A stretch of DNA of 50,283 nt from JADHUC01 sp964617665 (GTDB lineage: Bacteria; Planctomycetota; Planctomycetia; Pirellulales; Pirellulaceae). Made by a program: the position numbers and the translations under genes. This document shows, piece by piece, positions 1-8,347 of the stretch. The DNA lies in the NCBI GenBank assembly GCA_964617665.1, contig CAZUAH010000031.1, positions 1-50,283 on the forward strand, in the 5' to 3' direction. The notes below the pieces were generated by a model. The model ran no database searches. It was not told where the DNA came from and was given only the letters and a program-made list of their open reading frames with translations. Position 1 is the stretch's first letter; every line of letters begins with the position of its first letter.

Positions 1-22
1 AGCTTAGCCTCACAACCGCCTG

Positions 23-58
23 CACCGCGCCAACGGAATTTTAGTGCGGTGGCTTTTT
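23..58 (+). terminator. Possible intrinsic terminator of an upstream gene
   Basis: An 8-bp stem (CACCGCGC at 23-30 with GTGCGGTG at 44-51, one G-T wobble) encloses a 13-nt loop and is followed by GCTTTTT. It would end a plus-strand transcript entering from outside the window. The upstream gene is not visible, so the role is inferred from shape only. Confidence 0.45.
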
Positions 59-149
59 GCCTACGTCTCAAGGGTGAGCTATATCCAGTTACGCGTTCTG
101 CTCACTAGGAACTCTGTGGATATGGTTTGTAAGGAGGGGAAGGGCTCAG

Positions 150-2243
150 ATGGAAGCCATTGTTACTGAACAAGCCAGTGGGTCAGGTTGTGCCTTGAAA
201 GATTTGGTACTTAGGGTCCACGGCGGTCCTACGGGTGGAGAGATCGTACGGCTGGGCGAGAGAAAAGCGACTATCGGATCGGACGCCGCATGCACATATC
301 GGATTTTCGACGATCATGTTCGCGCCGTTCAATGTGTGATTCTGCGCGGAAGCAACGGCAGTCTGGTCCGCCGATGGGCTGACGGCATTTTGCTGAATGG
401 CGAAGCGTTCCTGGACTCGCATCTAAAGATCGGCGACCGCCTCATGATTGGCCCCGTCGAGTTGGAGGTGATCGAGGACAATGCACTGCCCTCTGGGTTC
501 ACGGAGACCTCGCCCCATCAGGTAGAGCAGACACCCGACGAACCTGCCCGGCAAATGGCGGACCGACTCCAGGCCATCGAGACAACATGGCAGGAGATGT
601 GCGAGGGCTTGAGCCAAGAGGTAGCCTGCCTTCAACAGGAGCGGAAAATCTGGCAAGACGAGCGGAGCCGCTGGGAGTCGGAAATGGCCGAATACCAGGA
701 GACACTAACAGGCCTAACGAAGCAATTCGACGAATTCCAGCAGTCACGCCAGGTAGAACACGACGCATGGCTTGAAGAGCTGCAACAGCTACAGGCAGTA
801 GTCGAAGCCGCAGCGGCGAACCTGGATGCGTTACCTGAAGAAGATGTGACATTGCACCATGAGGAGATCGTAGACCCATCGGATCACGGCGACGAAAGTC
901 TGCCAGAGGACGACGGACCGCAATCCCGATTCGATCGTTTCCTTAACAGCGAGATCGAAACGAGCGAGAAGGATGAAGGGATGGATCAGCGAGATGAAGC
1001 ACAGTGGCCGGAGGACAGTGGTTCGTTCATCGAACAGCCTGCCTACGGCTCGGACACGATCCGCGCCTTGCACGGAAGCGACGAAGAACCGACCAGCGCG
1101 ATGCTGGTAAACGAACTGGATACCGCTGAAACTGCCTACGTGACGGAGGATTGCGTGGAACCGGCCGAGAGTGAAGAGGAATTTGGTCGGGGAGAGGAAT
1201 CGCAGTGGCCGGAAGAGAACGGGGCGTTCCTTGAGCAGTCGGACCTAGCCTCAGACGCATTTGACATGGGTGAGACAAGCCACGGTGAAACGGTCAACGC
1301 GATACCGGTGGAGGAGCAGTGCATAGCCGATCCTTCTTACGGTATGGAAGACAAGGTGGAAACGGTGGAAAGCCACGGGGAATTGGAGCAGGAAGAGACG
1401 CCACTGTGGCAAGAACACGACAATTCGCACCTTCATCAACCGGACATCGAGTCCGACTCGTTCGATCGGTGCGACACAATTGATGAAGAATCGGCCGATG
1501 CAATCTCGGTGGGGGATCAGGCGAGTCCCACCCCTTCCTACCTGATGGAAGACTGCGATCAGGGTGATTCGCGAGACACAGACGAGAACACGGCTCCGCC
1601 GCCGCAACCGCCAAGTTGGCTCCTTCAATACCAGGATCAGCAAGAGGACTCGGATTCTTCGATCGCGGATTACATGAACCGCCTACTTCAGCGTGTTGAC
1701 GGTAGCGACGAGGCAGCATCGTCCAGCGCTGAAACCGGCGACGGAGGCAACTCACCCATCACAGAGCCTGCGCCATCGTCCGCGATCGTACCCCAGCCAC
1801 CCGAGGCAGAGCCAAAGACGGAAGGGCCGACCGACTCGCCAGCGCCCGAGCCAACGGCTCTCACTGTATCCGGCGACAAAGAGGAATACACGCCGCGCAA
1901 TTCCGCGCCCGAACGGGGCTCGAATATGGCAGCGTTGCGAGAACTAGCCAATGCTTCGGCGCAGAATGCCATTGAGACATGCGACAAGAGCCGGACAGCA
2001 AAGAGTGCAATGGGAAGGATTCCTCTGTTGCTTGTCGAGTTGGTTTGTGGCGGATTGATGCTGGTCTGGTCGATGCGTACCGGTCACGGAGTCGCATACG
2101 CCGGGATGGTAGTCTGCTTTATCGCCGCAGCGATGACCGGAGTGCATACGTTGTGGCTGTTTTTGCGAACAGCGTTGGCTGCCATGGCGATGCCCAACTC
2201 GCGCGAAACGGCGGAACGCGCTCAACCAGAAGACGCGTCCTAG
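150..2243 (+). CDS. FHA-domain membrane protein with acidic tandem repeats
   Basis: The ATG at 150 follows a strong ribosome binding site (AAGGAGGGG). Residues about 20-110 have the length and strand pattern of an FHA phosphopeptide-binding domain. The 'NG' near its end is kept (ILLNGE), but the usual Gly-Arg and Ser-x-x-His positions are not: IGSD replaces the GR turn and HVRAVQC replaces the S-x-x-H strand. Phosphothreonine binding is therefore doubtful. Residues about 135-225 are a charged, Gln/Glu-rich coiled coil. Residues about 269-469 hold three acidic repeats of 67 residues. A Pro-rich stretch follows, and two hydrophobic helices near residues 626-645 and 650-682 suggest that the C-terminus is anchored in the membrane with the long acidic part on one side. 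The gene converges on the DUF4350 gene, only 15 nt away. Its function is unknown; a scaffold role is a guess. Confidence 0.85.
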   Translation: MEAIVTEQASGSGCALKDLVLRVHGGPTGGEIVRLGERKATIGSDAACTYRIFDDHVRAVQCVILRGSNGSLVRRWADGILLNGEAFLDSHLKIGDRLMIGPVELEVIEDNALPSGFTETSPHQVEQTPDEPARQMADRLQAIETTWQEMCEGLSQEVACLQQERKIWQDERSRWESEMAEYQETLTGLTKQFDEFQQSRQVEHDAWLEELQQLQAVVEAAAANLDALPEEDVTLHHEEIVDPSDHGDESLPEDDGPQSRFDRFLNSEIETSEKDEGMDQRDEAQWPEDSGSFIEQPAYGSDTIRALHGSDEEPTSAMLVNELDTAETAYVTEDCVEPAESEEEFGRGEESQWPEENGAFLEQSDLASDAFDMGETSHGETVNAIPVEEQCIADPSYGMEDKVETVESHGELEQEETPLWQEHDNSHLHQPDIESDSFDRCDTIDEESADAISVGDQASPTPSYLMEDCDQGDSRDTDENTAPPPQPPSWLLQYQDQQEDSDSSIADYMNRLLQRVDGSDEAASSSAETGDGGNSPITEPAPSSAIVPQPPEAEPKTEGPTDSPAPEPTALTVSGDKEEYTPRNSAPERGSNMAALRELANASAQNAIETCDKSRTAKSAMGRIPLLLVELVCGGLMLVWSMRTGHGVAYAGMVVCFIAAAMTGVHTLWLFLRTALAAMAMPNSRETAERAQPEDAS
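954..1556 (+). repeat. Three tandem 201-bp coding repeats
   Basis: Three anchors recur at exactly 201-nt spacing: the QWPE / QWPE / LWQE codons at 1002, 1203 and 1404, and the Tyr codons of TAY / PSY / PSY at 1137, 1338 and 1539. Each unit is 67 codons, rich in Glu and Asp, with a W-(P/Q)-E ... EQ ... SD core. Phase and length are conserved although the sequence has diverged. The outer boundaries are approximate. Confidence 0.8.
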
Positions 2244-2258
2244 ACGGTTGCCGCACGC

Positions 2259-3479
2259 CTAATTCGTGGCAGAGCCGCTTTCAGAACTCCCCCCAGAATC
2301 CCGCTTCACTTTCTCGTGGTAGTGCGTCAGGCGTTCTCTTGCGTATTTGCGGTCCTGAGTACGGGCCAGCAATTCGCCAAGCGCATGGATGTGCCTGCCA
2401 AAATCGGATGCCGCTTCCGGGGGCAACTCATGGGGACGGCCGAAAATGGCAGCCCGTGCGAAGACGTAGAGAATGCCCAAGAGCACGAAGTGCAACAAGA
2501 TCGCGCCGATCGGCCATACGGTAAACGCCTCCATGCCCGTGGGTTGACTATCACCGGGTTCCTGGTCGAACACTATTGGTCCCATGGGGTCGCTCTCCAA
2601 GAAGACGGCACTGCTTGGGGGACCGCATTCAGCGATCAGTTTCCCTGCGAGCTTCCGATGCTCTTCTTCGACAAGCGGTAGATTAAGCAGGAAGGAACCG
2701 TTCGTCACGACGATGATTTGTCCTTCATCCCAATCGTCGCAAGTGATTCGACGCACTAGCACGTCCTTGTCGACACTCAACAGTTTTTCCGATCGCATGG
2801 GGTGGCCAAGCGTGCCGTGAGGCTGACTAGATGGGGCGTCCAGACGCCCCTGGATTTCGATTTCAAGGGCAGATTGATCAATCGATCGATCATTAGCCCA
2901 GGTTCCGCCAAGGTCTGTGGGCGTCTTTGCCCCTTTTCCCACAAGACGTTTTGGATCGTCACGGCGAGCATCGAACCAGCGACAGCCGTCGTCATCCGTG
3001 AGCCCGGATCGTTGCTTGTTGTAGTCGGCCCTCGCTTTGGCCAGCCGACGTGCCACCTCGACCGCTTGATCGGGCGGTGCCGTAGGCTGCACCTTGTCCC
3101 AATAGGTAATGGTCGCGTCGTAGTCCCGCCCAATATAGATCAAGGTCCGGCCTTCGCCTTCGTACAGCCAGTCTTCCAGAAAGTCCTGAACGTCGTCCGT
3201 TGGCGGTTCAAAATCATTTGGAGCCCAGACGATGATGTCGTGCCCCTTCTTGAGGCTGGGTGAGAGGTAACGTCTGGTTGTTATGCTGTGACCGGCTTCC
3301 TCAAACATCTCCGCCAGCACGGCCGTACCGTTGACGCTAGCGCCACCTTGCGCCCCACGCCGTTTTCCATAAGTATCGTCGATCTCCTTTACGCCGCATC
3401 CGGCCACGGCAAGAACTATCGGCACGGCGCACACACAAAGCAGACGTTGCAGTCGGCGGGTTTTGCTCTGTGGTATCAT
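2259..3479 (-). CDS. DUF4350 domain lipoprotein
   Basis: The 406-residue product begins with a basic, hydrophobic leader ending in the lipobox LAVAGC, so it is probably an exported lipoprotein. Residues about 45-150 match the DUF4350 pattern: a Rossmann-like, GATase-type fold with 'SVNGTAVLAEMFEEAGH' and 'HDIIVWAPNDFEPP'. A second hydrophobic segment (about residues 320-345, VWPIGAILLHFVLLG) is a transmembrane helix close to the C-terminal tail. The start ATG overlaps the stop of the DUF4129 gene by one base (TGATG), which indicates translational coupling. It is the last gene of the five-gene operon starting with the RDD gene. In related operons this protein usually precedes MoxR and DUF58 genes, which are absent here. 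The biochemical role is unknown. Confidence 0.85.
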   Translation of the reverse strand: MIPQSKTRRLQRLLCVCAVPIVLAVAGCGVKEIDDTYGKRRGAQGGASVNGTAVLAEMFEEAGHSITTRRYLSPSLKKGHDIIVWAPNDFEPPTDDVQDFLEDWLYEGEGRTLIYIGRDYDATITYWDKVQPTAPPDQAVEVARRLAKARADYNKQRSGLTDDDGCRWFDARRDDPKRLVGKGAKTPTDLGGTWANDRSIDQSALEIEIQGRLDAPSSQPHGTLGHPMRSEKLLSVDKDVLVRRITCDDWDEGQIIVVTNGSFLLNLPLVEEEHRKLAGKLIAECGPPSSAVFLESDPMGPIVFDQEPGDSQPTGMEAFTVWPIGAILLHFVLLGILYVFARAAIFGRPHELPPEAASDFGRHIHALGELLARTQDRKYARERLTHYHEKVKRDSGGSSESGSATN

Positions 3480-4378
3480 CAGACCGCTGCCTGCTCAACG
3501 CGTTCATGGAATTCGTCCAACTTCGACCAGCACGATTCAAAGCCCTCGCGGTCCAGCGGATGGTGACCGAAAAAGACATCTTCGAACGCAACCATGGTTC
3601 GCTCGAACATGCCACGCAAGCCCGGGCGTGGCCAAACTTCGCGAAGATACTGGCGGTTCGTCTTGCCACGTGTCAGCCGGATAACGTCATGTCTATCCAT
3701 CTGGACCAGCTGGTAGCTGAACAGATAGATGATCGCCTCGCCGTAGTTCCCTTGCTCGTAGTGGTGGCGTGCCTCAGCTAACAAATCGCCTCGAGGACGC
3801 TTCACCTGGAACGGAAGGCTCTCGATCAAATCCTCCTCGGTACGCGCATCGTCCTTTTCGGTCTCTTCTGATGAGGCACCCGACTGTGCCCCCGTGTTCA
3901 TGAACGCTCGGACGAGCAAGAAAATGAGCAAACCAAACACGGTGATGATTCCCGCCCAGAGCAACCATTTCAGGATCTGCCCGAACACCTGGAATAATTC
4001 GGTAAGCCAAGACCAATCTCCGGTGGATTGAGTCTGGGCCGGTTTGGCCTGCCATTTCGACCCGCGGTGAGCTGCCGCGTCCCTCGGTGGCTCGACGTCG
4101 ACACGCCGTATGCCGTCACCCTCCTCATCGTACCACGGGTAATTGGGCCCGCTGGTCAACGCCTCTCGCCCTGCTTCAACCGCCCGCTGACCTTGTAGCG
4201 TCTCCGCAGACGATGACGACGCGAATACAAACAGAAGCGACAACGCGAGGAGCAGCGGCTTTGCATGGCGCAGACATCGAGTCGAAGCAGGGTAACCCGA
4301 AGCGTGAGCGAGGGCACACCGGAGTCCCCTTACGCTTCGGGTTGCCATGAGCCGCAACTGAAAATGCGTCGAATTCAT
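3479..4378 (-). CDS. DUF4129 domain membrane protein
   Basis: A 299-residue protein with a hydrophobic segment near residues 42-58 (probable signal or anchor), a second transmembrane helix at about 130-155, and a C-terminal DUF4129 domain (about 190-285: 'ARHHYEQGNYGEAIIYLFSYQL', 'LTRGKTNRQYL'). The family accompanies RDD, SpoIIM-like, MoxR and DUF58 proteins in membrane operons whose task is not settled. The N-terminus is odd: residues about 11-29 are encoded by a palindromic repeat lying in frame between the first codons and the hydrophobic segment. The repeat may have inserted into the 5' end and lengthened the leader. An alternative ATG at 4348 lies at the repeat edge. Neither start has a good ribosome binding site, so the true start is uncertain. 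The gene is coupled to DUF4350 downstream. Confidence 0.8.
   Translation of the reverse strand: MNSTHFQLRLMATRSVRGLRCALAHASGYPASTRCLRHAKPLLLALSLLFVFASSSSAETLQGQRAVEAGREALTSGPNYPWYDEEGDGIRRVDVEPPRDAAAHRGSKWQAKPAQTQSTGDWSWLTELFQVFGQILKWLLWAGIITVFGLLIFLLVRAFMNTGAQSGASSEETEKDDARTEEDLIESLPFQVKRPRGDLLAEARHHYEQGNYGEAIIYLFSYQLVQMDRHDVIRLTRGKTNRQYLREVWPRPGLRGMFERTMVAFEDVFFGHHPLDREGFESCWSKLDEFHERVEQAAV
4291..4346. repeat. REP-like palindromic element inside the DUF4129 leader
   Basis: GGTAACCCGAAGCGTGAG (4291-4308) pairs with CTTACGCTTCGGGTTGCC (4329-4346): an 18-bp stem with only two mismatches, both G-U wobbles if transcribed from the plus strand, and a 20-nt loop. On the plus strand one frame reads VTRSVSEGTPESPYASG. 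From general memory, 'TRSVSEG'-type peptides recur as spurious ORFs in planctomycete genomes, which suggests a dispersed intergenic repeat family. Only one copy was seen in this window. Confidence 0.7.
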
Positions 4379-4403
4379 CGTTGTCGTTTCGTCTTCTCGA
4401 AGG

Positions 4404-5312
4404 TCAAACCCTGGATTGGTGATGCGCCAAGTCTCCAGCTAGTCGCGCGGCTTCAGCCCGTAAACGCAACTCCACTTCCCAACCCTCTTGCCGAATGCGG
4501 GCATCGAGATAGCTCAAGAAGCGGAATACCGTAAAATACCCGGTGGTTATCCACATGGCCAAAGGGAATCCGAAGCGGACCATCAGTGGCGGCTGGCTCC
4601 AATCATTGCGCATCACGCCTGACACGAACATGAACGTGCCGTAAACCGCCAGAACCAGGAGGAATCCGATCAGGTTGGCAGCGATTCCGCGAAGCAGCAG
4701 GTCCCCACTGTTGGCACCATGAAGCATCGAACTACGCCGGCCAACAGTCATCACTCGTTTGTTCTTTGACGATAGCGGATTGCGCTCCAGTAGCACAATT
4801 TCGTTGATGAACGGCTTGAACGCGCGCAGGCCCATAGAAATGAGCAGCAATATCACAAGGAGGAATCCTTCCAGGAGGAAGTTGAATTCACCATAGCGCT
4901 CGAGGCAAATCAATAACAGCCAGGCGGGGGCGATGCCGCGAATCAACAGTTGGCACCAAACCATTCGAGGGAACATCTTGCCCACGTCCAAAATGACATC
5001 GCGCAATCGCGGCCGATCCAAAAACACAGCTTGCCCCAAGTATGAAGTGGCGAAAACTGATGCTAGTGGAGCTTCGATGTACACAAGTAGCGTGATGATG
5101 TAGACAAAACGCACTGGGGGCTGTGACCGATCGTACGCTGCCACAAGCATCCAGTCCGCCAGCCAATGATTGATCACAGCCAGCGGAATCACGCCCATTG
5201 CCATCGTTACCAGGAGCGGCAGCGCGTACGCCCGCATCGCGTGCAGGGACAGATCCATTGTGTCCAGCACGCCACGTTCTCGAACGGCGATACGTGTACT
5301 ATCCAGTTGCAC
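4404..5312 (-). CDS. Multi-span membrane protein of the RDD-SpoIIM operon
   Basis: The GTG start lies 11 nt after the SpoIIM-like gene, so the genes are co-transcribed. The 302-residue product has about six hydrophobic segments: near residues 30-50, 70-95, 120-138, 145-162, 205-232 and 240-265. They are separated by charged loops, and a charged C-terminal tail ends in AARLAGDLAHHQ. No catalytic motif or family signature was recognised. Its position between the SpoIIM-like and DUF4129 genes, conserved as I recall in planctomycetes, suggests a structural partner in the same membrane complex. Confidence 0.75.
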   Translation of the reverse strand: MQLDSTRIAVRERGVLDTMDLSLHAMRAYALPLLVTMAMGVIPLAVINHWLADWMLVAAYDRSQPPVRFVYIITLLVYIEAPLASVFATSYLGQAVFLDRPRLRDVILDVGKMFPRMVWCQLLIRGIAPAWLLLICLERYGEFNFLLEGFLLVILLLISMGLRAFKPFINEIVLLERNPLSSKNKRVMTVGRRSSMLHGANSGDLLLRGIAANLIGFLLVLAVYGTFMFVSGVMRNDWSQPPLMVRFGFPLAMWITTGYFTVFRFLSYLDARIRQEGWEVELRLRAEAARLAGDLAHHQSRV

Positions 5313-5323
5313 CGAATCGTCCT

Positions 5324-6361
5324 CTAATCAAACGGACCTCCGCTCCCGTCAGATCCCTCGACCGTTGTGCGTCGAAACGATGTCCGTCTGCCGCCTCGAC
5401 GCGGAAAACCGAGTACTACGAAATAGAAGGTCAATAATCCACACGAGATTACGGCGACGGTGGCTTTGAACCCGTAAGGCAGACTGGTTGGCGATATGAA
5501 TCCTTCGATCAGCGCTGCAAAGAAGAACATACAGATGGCTGCACCCATCAGCGGCATGGCGTCACGCGCCGTTTTTCGAAGGGAGGCCACGCGGCTGAGA
5601 CGCCCGGGAGCAAGCCAACCCATGCCCAACCGAAGCCCCGAGCCGGCAGACAGCACGATGGCGGTCAATTCGAACGGGCCGTGGGCCGTGACAAAATTGA
5701 AAAAGTTGTGGCCTTCCGTAACCTCCGGACGCGCCATGTATCCGAAAGAGGCTCCCAATACGGCGGCGTTGTATAACGTTATGAACACACCAGGGATTAC
5801 CAGTAGTCCACCGGCGAAGCACTTAATTCCTATACCCGTGTTGTGTTGAATATAGAACGCCGCCATGATCATGCTCTGTTCGGTGTTATTTCGGTCGATC
5901 GGATTTGAAAAGCTCGATTCCAGTTGCTCGATCATCATGGGCGAGAGTATCTCTTCGGCATAGTTGGGCCACATGACTTGCGAGTAGGCCAGCAGGGCCG
6001 AGGCGATGAAGACACCCCAAAACAGACAGAACGCCGCCTGGACGCAACGGTCATTGAAAATCCGTTGTGGCGCATCCTCCAACAACAGCTTGCCCCACGT
6101 CGAGAACTTGAAACTCCGAGCACGGTACAGTTGGTTGTGGGCTCGTCCGACCAGACGATGCAGGTACTGCGTTGTATTTGGCGGCAGCTGATACGCATCG
6201 GCCAAAGCAAGATCAGCGCACGCCGCCCGATACAGTGCGGCAAATCGCGACAGACGCGCGGCCCCCAGCGTACTGCGTCGCCGATGCTGCAACTGTGCGC
6301 ACAGTTGCTCCAGCTCCTGCCAGTTCTTTCGTCGCAGTTCTAGTAGCTCGGCAACCTTCAC
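5324..6361 (-). CDS. SpoIIM-family (stage II sporulation protein M-like) membrane protein
   Basis: A 345-residue protein. A helical N-terminal part of about 100 residues (LLELRRKNWQELEQLCAQL) precedes a hydrophobic C-terminal half with about five or six membrane helices. The loop 'IQHNTGIGIKCFAGGLLVIPG' and the following 'HGPFELTAIVLSAGSGL' are typical of the DUF95/SpoIIM integral membrane family. Planctomycetes do not make endospores, and family members outside Firmicutes are paired with RDD and DUF58-type genes, so a sporulation role should not be assumed. It starts 6 nt after the RDD gene stop and is followed at 11 nt by the next membrane protein, consistent with one operon. Confidence 0.85.
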   Translation of the reverse strand: MKVAELLELRRKNWQELEQLCAQLQHRRRSTLGAARLSRFAALYRAACADLALADAYQLPPNTTQYLHRLVGRAHNQLYRARSFKFSTWGKLLLEDAPQRIFNDRCVQAAFCLFWGVFIASALLAYSQVMWPNYAEEILSPMMIEQLESSFSNPIDRNNTEQSMIMAAFYIQHNTGIGIKCFAGGLLVIPGVFITLYNAAVLGASFGYMARPEVTEGHNFFNFVTAHGPFELTAIVLSAGSGLRLGMGWLAPGRLSRVASLRKTARDAMPLMGAAICMFFFAALIEGFISPTSLPYGFKATVAVISCGLLTFYFVVLGFPRRGGRRTSFRRTTVEGSDGSGGPFD

Positions 6362-6367
6362 GCTATT

Positions 6368-7291
6368 TCACTCCGTGTTTATCGTGATGGGAGTCTGAAC
6401 GGCGGTAGTCGGAGCCGCCGCCTGTGCGACTGCCTGAGGAGTCCGAACTGGAGCGAACGGTGAAACATCCCCATCCTCTTCAGGCCGGTCGGTAATGAAT
6501 GTTCGATAGTACAAAGCGCACAGTAACAAATCGCAACTCGTGTCCTTGCGAAACCCAAATTCATCGAGCAACGGTTCACCCAAATGCTTGGCTACTTCAC
6601 GGCGGCGAGCCTGACTGAAGAAGCGTCGCCGTTCTACGTAGGTGGCCAGCGTCCGCGCCAGACTGCGGCTGACGCGGAAATCCTTCGGCAAGTACTCGGC
6701 CAGTTTGGCAGCGCGCGGATCTTCCAGCTTGGCCACGCCGGTCAGCCAATGACGCTCCTCGACGACCACCATGGTGCCACAAACCAAGTCTCCCAATCGC
6801 TGAAACCTGCGATTGCAGCACATGGCGACCAGACCGAGAACGAATGTTGGAAACAGGTACACTGGTGGGAGCTCGCCGTGAAGCACTTGCAGTGACAACA
6901 TCGGGTACATATCCACCACGCGTAAGAAGTTGCGCAAGACAGCTTGAAGGCCGTTGATAGGCTGGCCCCCCGTCGTTAGTACGCGAATTCCCATCACCCA
7001 CTTGCCGGGGGTTTGGCCATTCCAGTAAGCCTCGAAGAACCCAGGGTAGAACCATTCGAGCACGAAAAACGCAATGAGCAGTATGGCGCCGACCAAACCA
7101 GGGGTACCTGCAAAGGCACCGACGAACGACAGAACAAAGAACAGGACCATGAACACGCCGACTCGGATGCAGAGATCCAGCAGGTATGCCGGCCAGCGGC
7201 GGAAAGGACCGGCCACGCGATATTGAAAAGCGATGTTCTCTGGAGTGACGACATCGATTGTCGTGTCGAGTTGTGCGCCGGTACCGTCCAT
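6368..7291 (-). CDS. RDD-family membrane protein
   Basis: The start was placed at the ATG at 7291 (MDGTGAQLDTT), because the frame upstream of it runs back into the divergent SDR gene. The 307-residue product carries the RDD signature: Arg-Arg-Trp-Pro-Ala-Tyr-Leu-Leu-Asp at about residues 30-40, two or three transmembrane helices (about 40-62, 66-85, and a later one near 155-175), the motif GQTPGKWVMGIRV and the closing 'RFQRLGDLVCGTMVVVEE'. A soluble tail of about 100 residues follows, ending in an Ala/Thr-rich stretch. RDD proteins are small membrane proteins, some with ion-transport activity; the substrate here is unknown. It is the first gene of the minus-strand operon, so the promoter should lie in the 115-bp divergent gap before the SDR gene. 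Confidence 0.85.
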   Translation of the reverse strand: MDGTGAQLDTTIDVVTPENIAFQYRVAGPFRRWPAYLLDLCIRVGVFMVLFFVLSFVGAFAGTPGLVGAILLIAFFVLEWFYPGFFEAYWNGQTPGKWVMGIRVLTTGGQPINGLQAVLRNFLRVVDMYPMLSLQVLHGELPPVYLFPTFVLGLVAMCCNRRFQRLGDLVCGTMVVVEERHWLTGVAKLEDPRAAKLAEYLPKDFRVSRSLARTLATYVERRRFFSQARRREVAKHLGEPLLDEFGFRKDTSCDLLLCALYYRTFITDRPEEDGDVSPFAPVRTPQAVAQAAAPTTAVQTPITINTE

Positions 7292-7406
7292 ATCACGATT
7301 ATTCGCCAATTCCCTGCCCCACGCAAGCTTCCCCCTCTTGTGAATCCAATGAGAGCCACTACAAATTGAGACTCCATTGGCAAATTCGAACGAGGAAACC
7401 GGGCAA

Positions 7407-8138
7407 ATGAAGCTGCAAGGAAAAACTGCGGTAATCACGGGCGGCGGAACTGGGATCGGCTTGGGAATCGCCCAGGCATTCGCATCGGAGGGCTGTCGAG
7501 TCGTGATCGCCGGCCGTCGCGAGGCAGTATTGCGTAAGGCGGCCGAAGCGTTCCAGAGCGAACAGCCCCTCTTGTACCACGCGGTGGATGTCACCGACCG
7601 TGCCAGCGTCAAACGGCTGTTCGACTGGGCCAATGATCAACTGGGCCGAATTGACATACTTGTGACTTCGGCGGGAATCAACATTAAGACACGGTCGATG
7701 GCCACAATGACGCCCGAGCAATGGGATCAGGTCATGGCGATCAATGCCACAGGGGCGTACAACTGCTTCTACGAAGTAGTGCCACAAATGCGCGAGCGTG
7801 GCGACGGCCTGATCATGAACGTGTCATCCATCGCGGGCAAGCGAGCCTTGACTCTTGGCGGAATCGCCTACTGTGCCTCCAAATTCGCCATGTCGGCAAT
7901 GGGAACCGCGGTGGGCAACGAAGAGGCCCCAAACGGGATTCGCGTGACAAACATCTATCCCGGCGAAGTGAATACCCCGATTCTGGAGAACCGCCCCGAA
8001 CCGGTCAGTGACGAGCGGAAGGCGGCGATGGTCCAGCCCGAAGATATCGGTGAGTTGGCCGTCACGATCGCCAGTCTTCCGCCTCGCTCACACGTGTCGG
8101 ACGTGATCATCAAGCCGCTTGTGCAAGAGTACGTCTGA
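7407..8138 (+). CDS. Short-chain dehydrogenase/reductase
   Basis: The ATG at 7407 has GAGGAA 11 nt upstream and puts the dinucleotide site at the usual position; the TTG at 7377 was not used. The product is 243 residues, the normal SDR length. The Rossmann motif TGGGTGIG is at residues 11-18, Asn-Ala-Thr-Gly is in place of the usual NNAG region, the catalytic Ser is at 140/141 (NVSS), and Tyr155 and Lys159 form YCASK. It should be a cytoplasmic NAD(P)(H)-dependent oxidoreductase acting on an alcohol or carbonyl. 'AGRR' after the second strand suggests NADP preference, which is an inference. It is transcribed divergently from the RDD operon. The substrate cannot be told from sequence. Confidence 0.9.
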   Translation: MKLQGKTAVITGGGTGIGLGIAQAFASEGCRVVIAGRREAVLRKAAEAFQSEQPLLYHAVDVTDRASVKRLFDWANDQLGRIDILVTSAGINIKTRSMATMTPEQWDQVMAINATGAYNCFYEVVPQMRERGDGLIMNVSSIAGKRALTLGGIAYCASKFAMSAMGTAVGNEEAPNGIRVTNIYPGEVNTPILENRPEPVSDERKAAMVQPEDIGELAVTIASLPPRSHVSDVIIKPLVQEYV

Positions 8139-8257
8139 CGTCTGGCGTTTTACGGTGTTTTCTGCTATTTTGTAGGTTCGCGAGGCGGGTGTCGACTTGT
8201 GCAGCCGTAGCGAACCAGTTTTTGGGATTTTCCAGGCGGACAATTTGGAGACATTCA

Positions 8258-8347
8258 GTGGGTTCGAAGAAGACCGGAAAAGGTCGGCGGAAGATTGGCC
8301 GAAAGAAGCGACGCATGCGTGCGAAGATTCGGCACCGCAAGAAATAG
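8258..8347 (+). CDS. 29-residue basic protein, AURKAIP1/COX24-like
   Basis: A GTG start at 8258 follows TTGGAG at 7-nt spacing. The product has 16 Lys/Arg in 29 residues, starts MGSKKTGKGRRKIGRKK and ends in RHRKK. It resembles the very short AURKAIP1/COX24-domain proteins of planctomycetes and other bacteria, which are thought to bind the small ribosomal subunit; this is family knowledge, not shown here. It lies alone between the SDR gene (119 nt upstream) and a hairpin-type terminator. Its size would hide it from most gene finders. An rRNA-binding role is likely but unproven. Confidence 0.75.
   Translation: MGSKKTGKGRRKIGRKKRRMRAKIRHRKK

Noticed and set aside
4265..4534. Plus-strand ORF with the TRSVSEG peptide
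   Set aside because: This peptide is the translation of a palindromic repeat. No ribosome binding site or conserved product supports a gene.
5324..6361. Inferring sporulation from the SpoIIM-like gene
   Set aside because: The family is widespread in non-sporulating bacteria and no other sporulation gene is present; SpoIIE-type phosphatases are likewise general.
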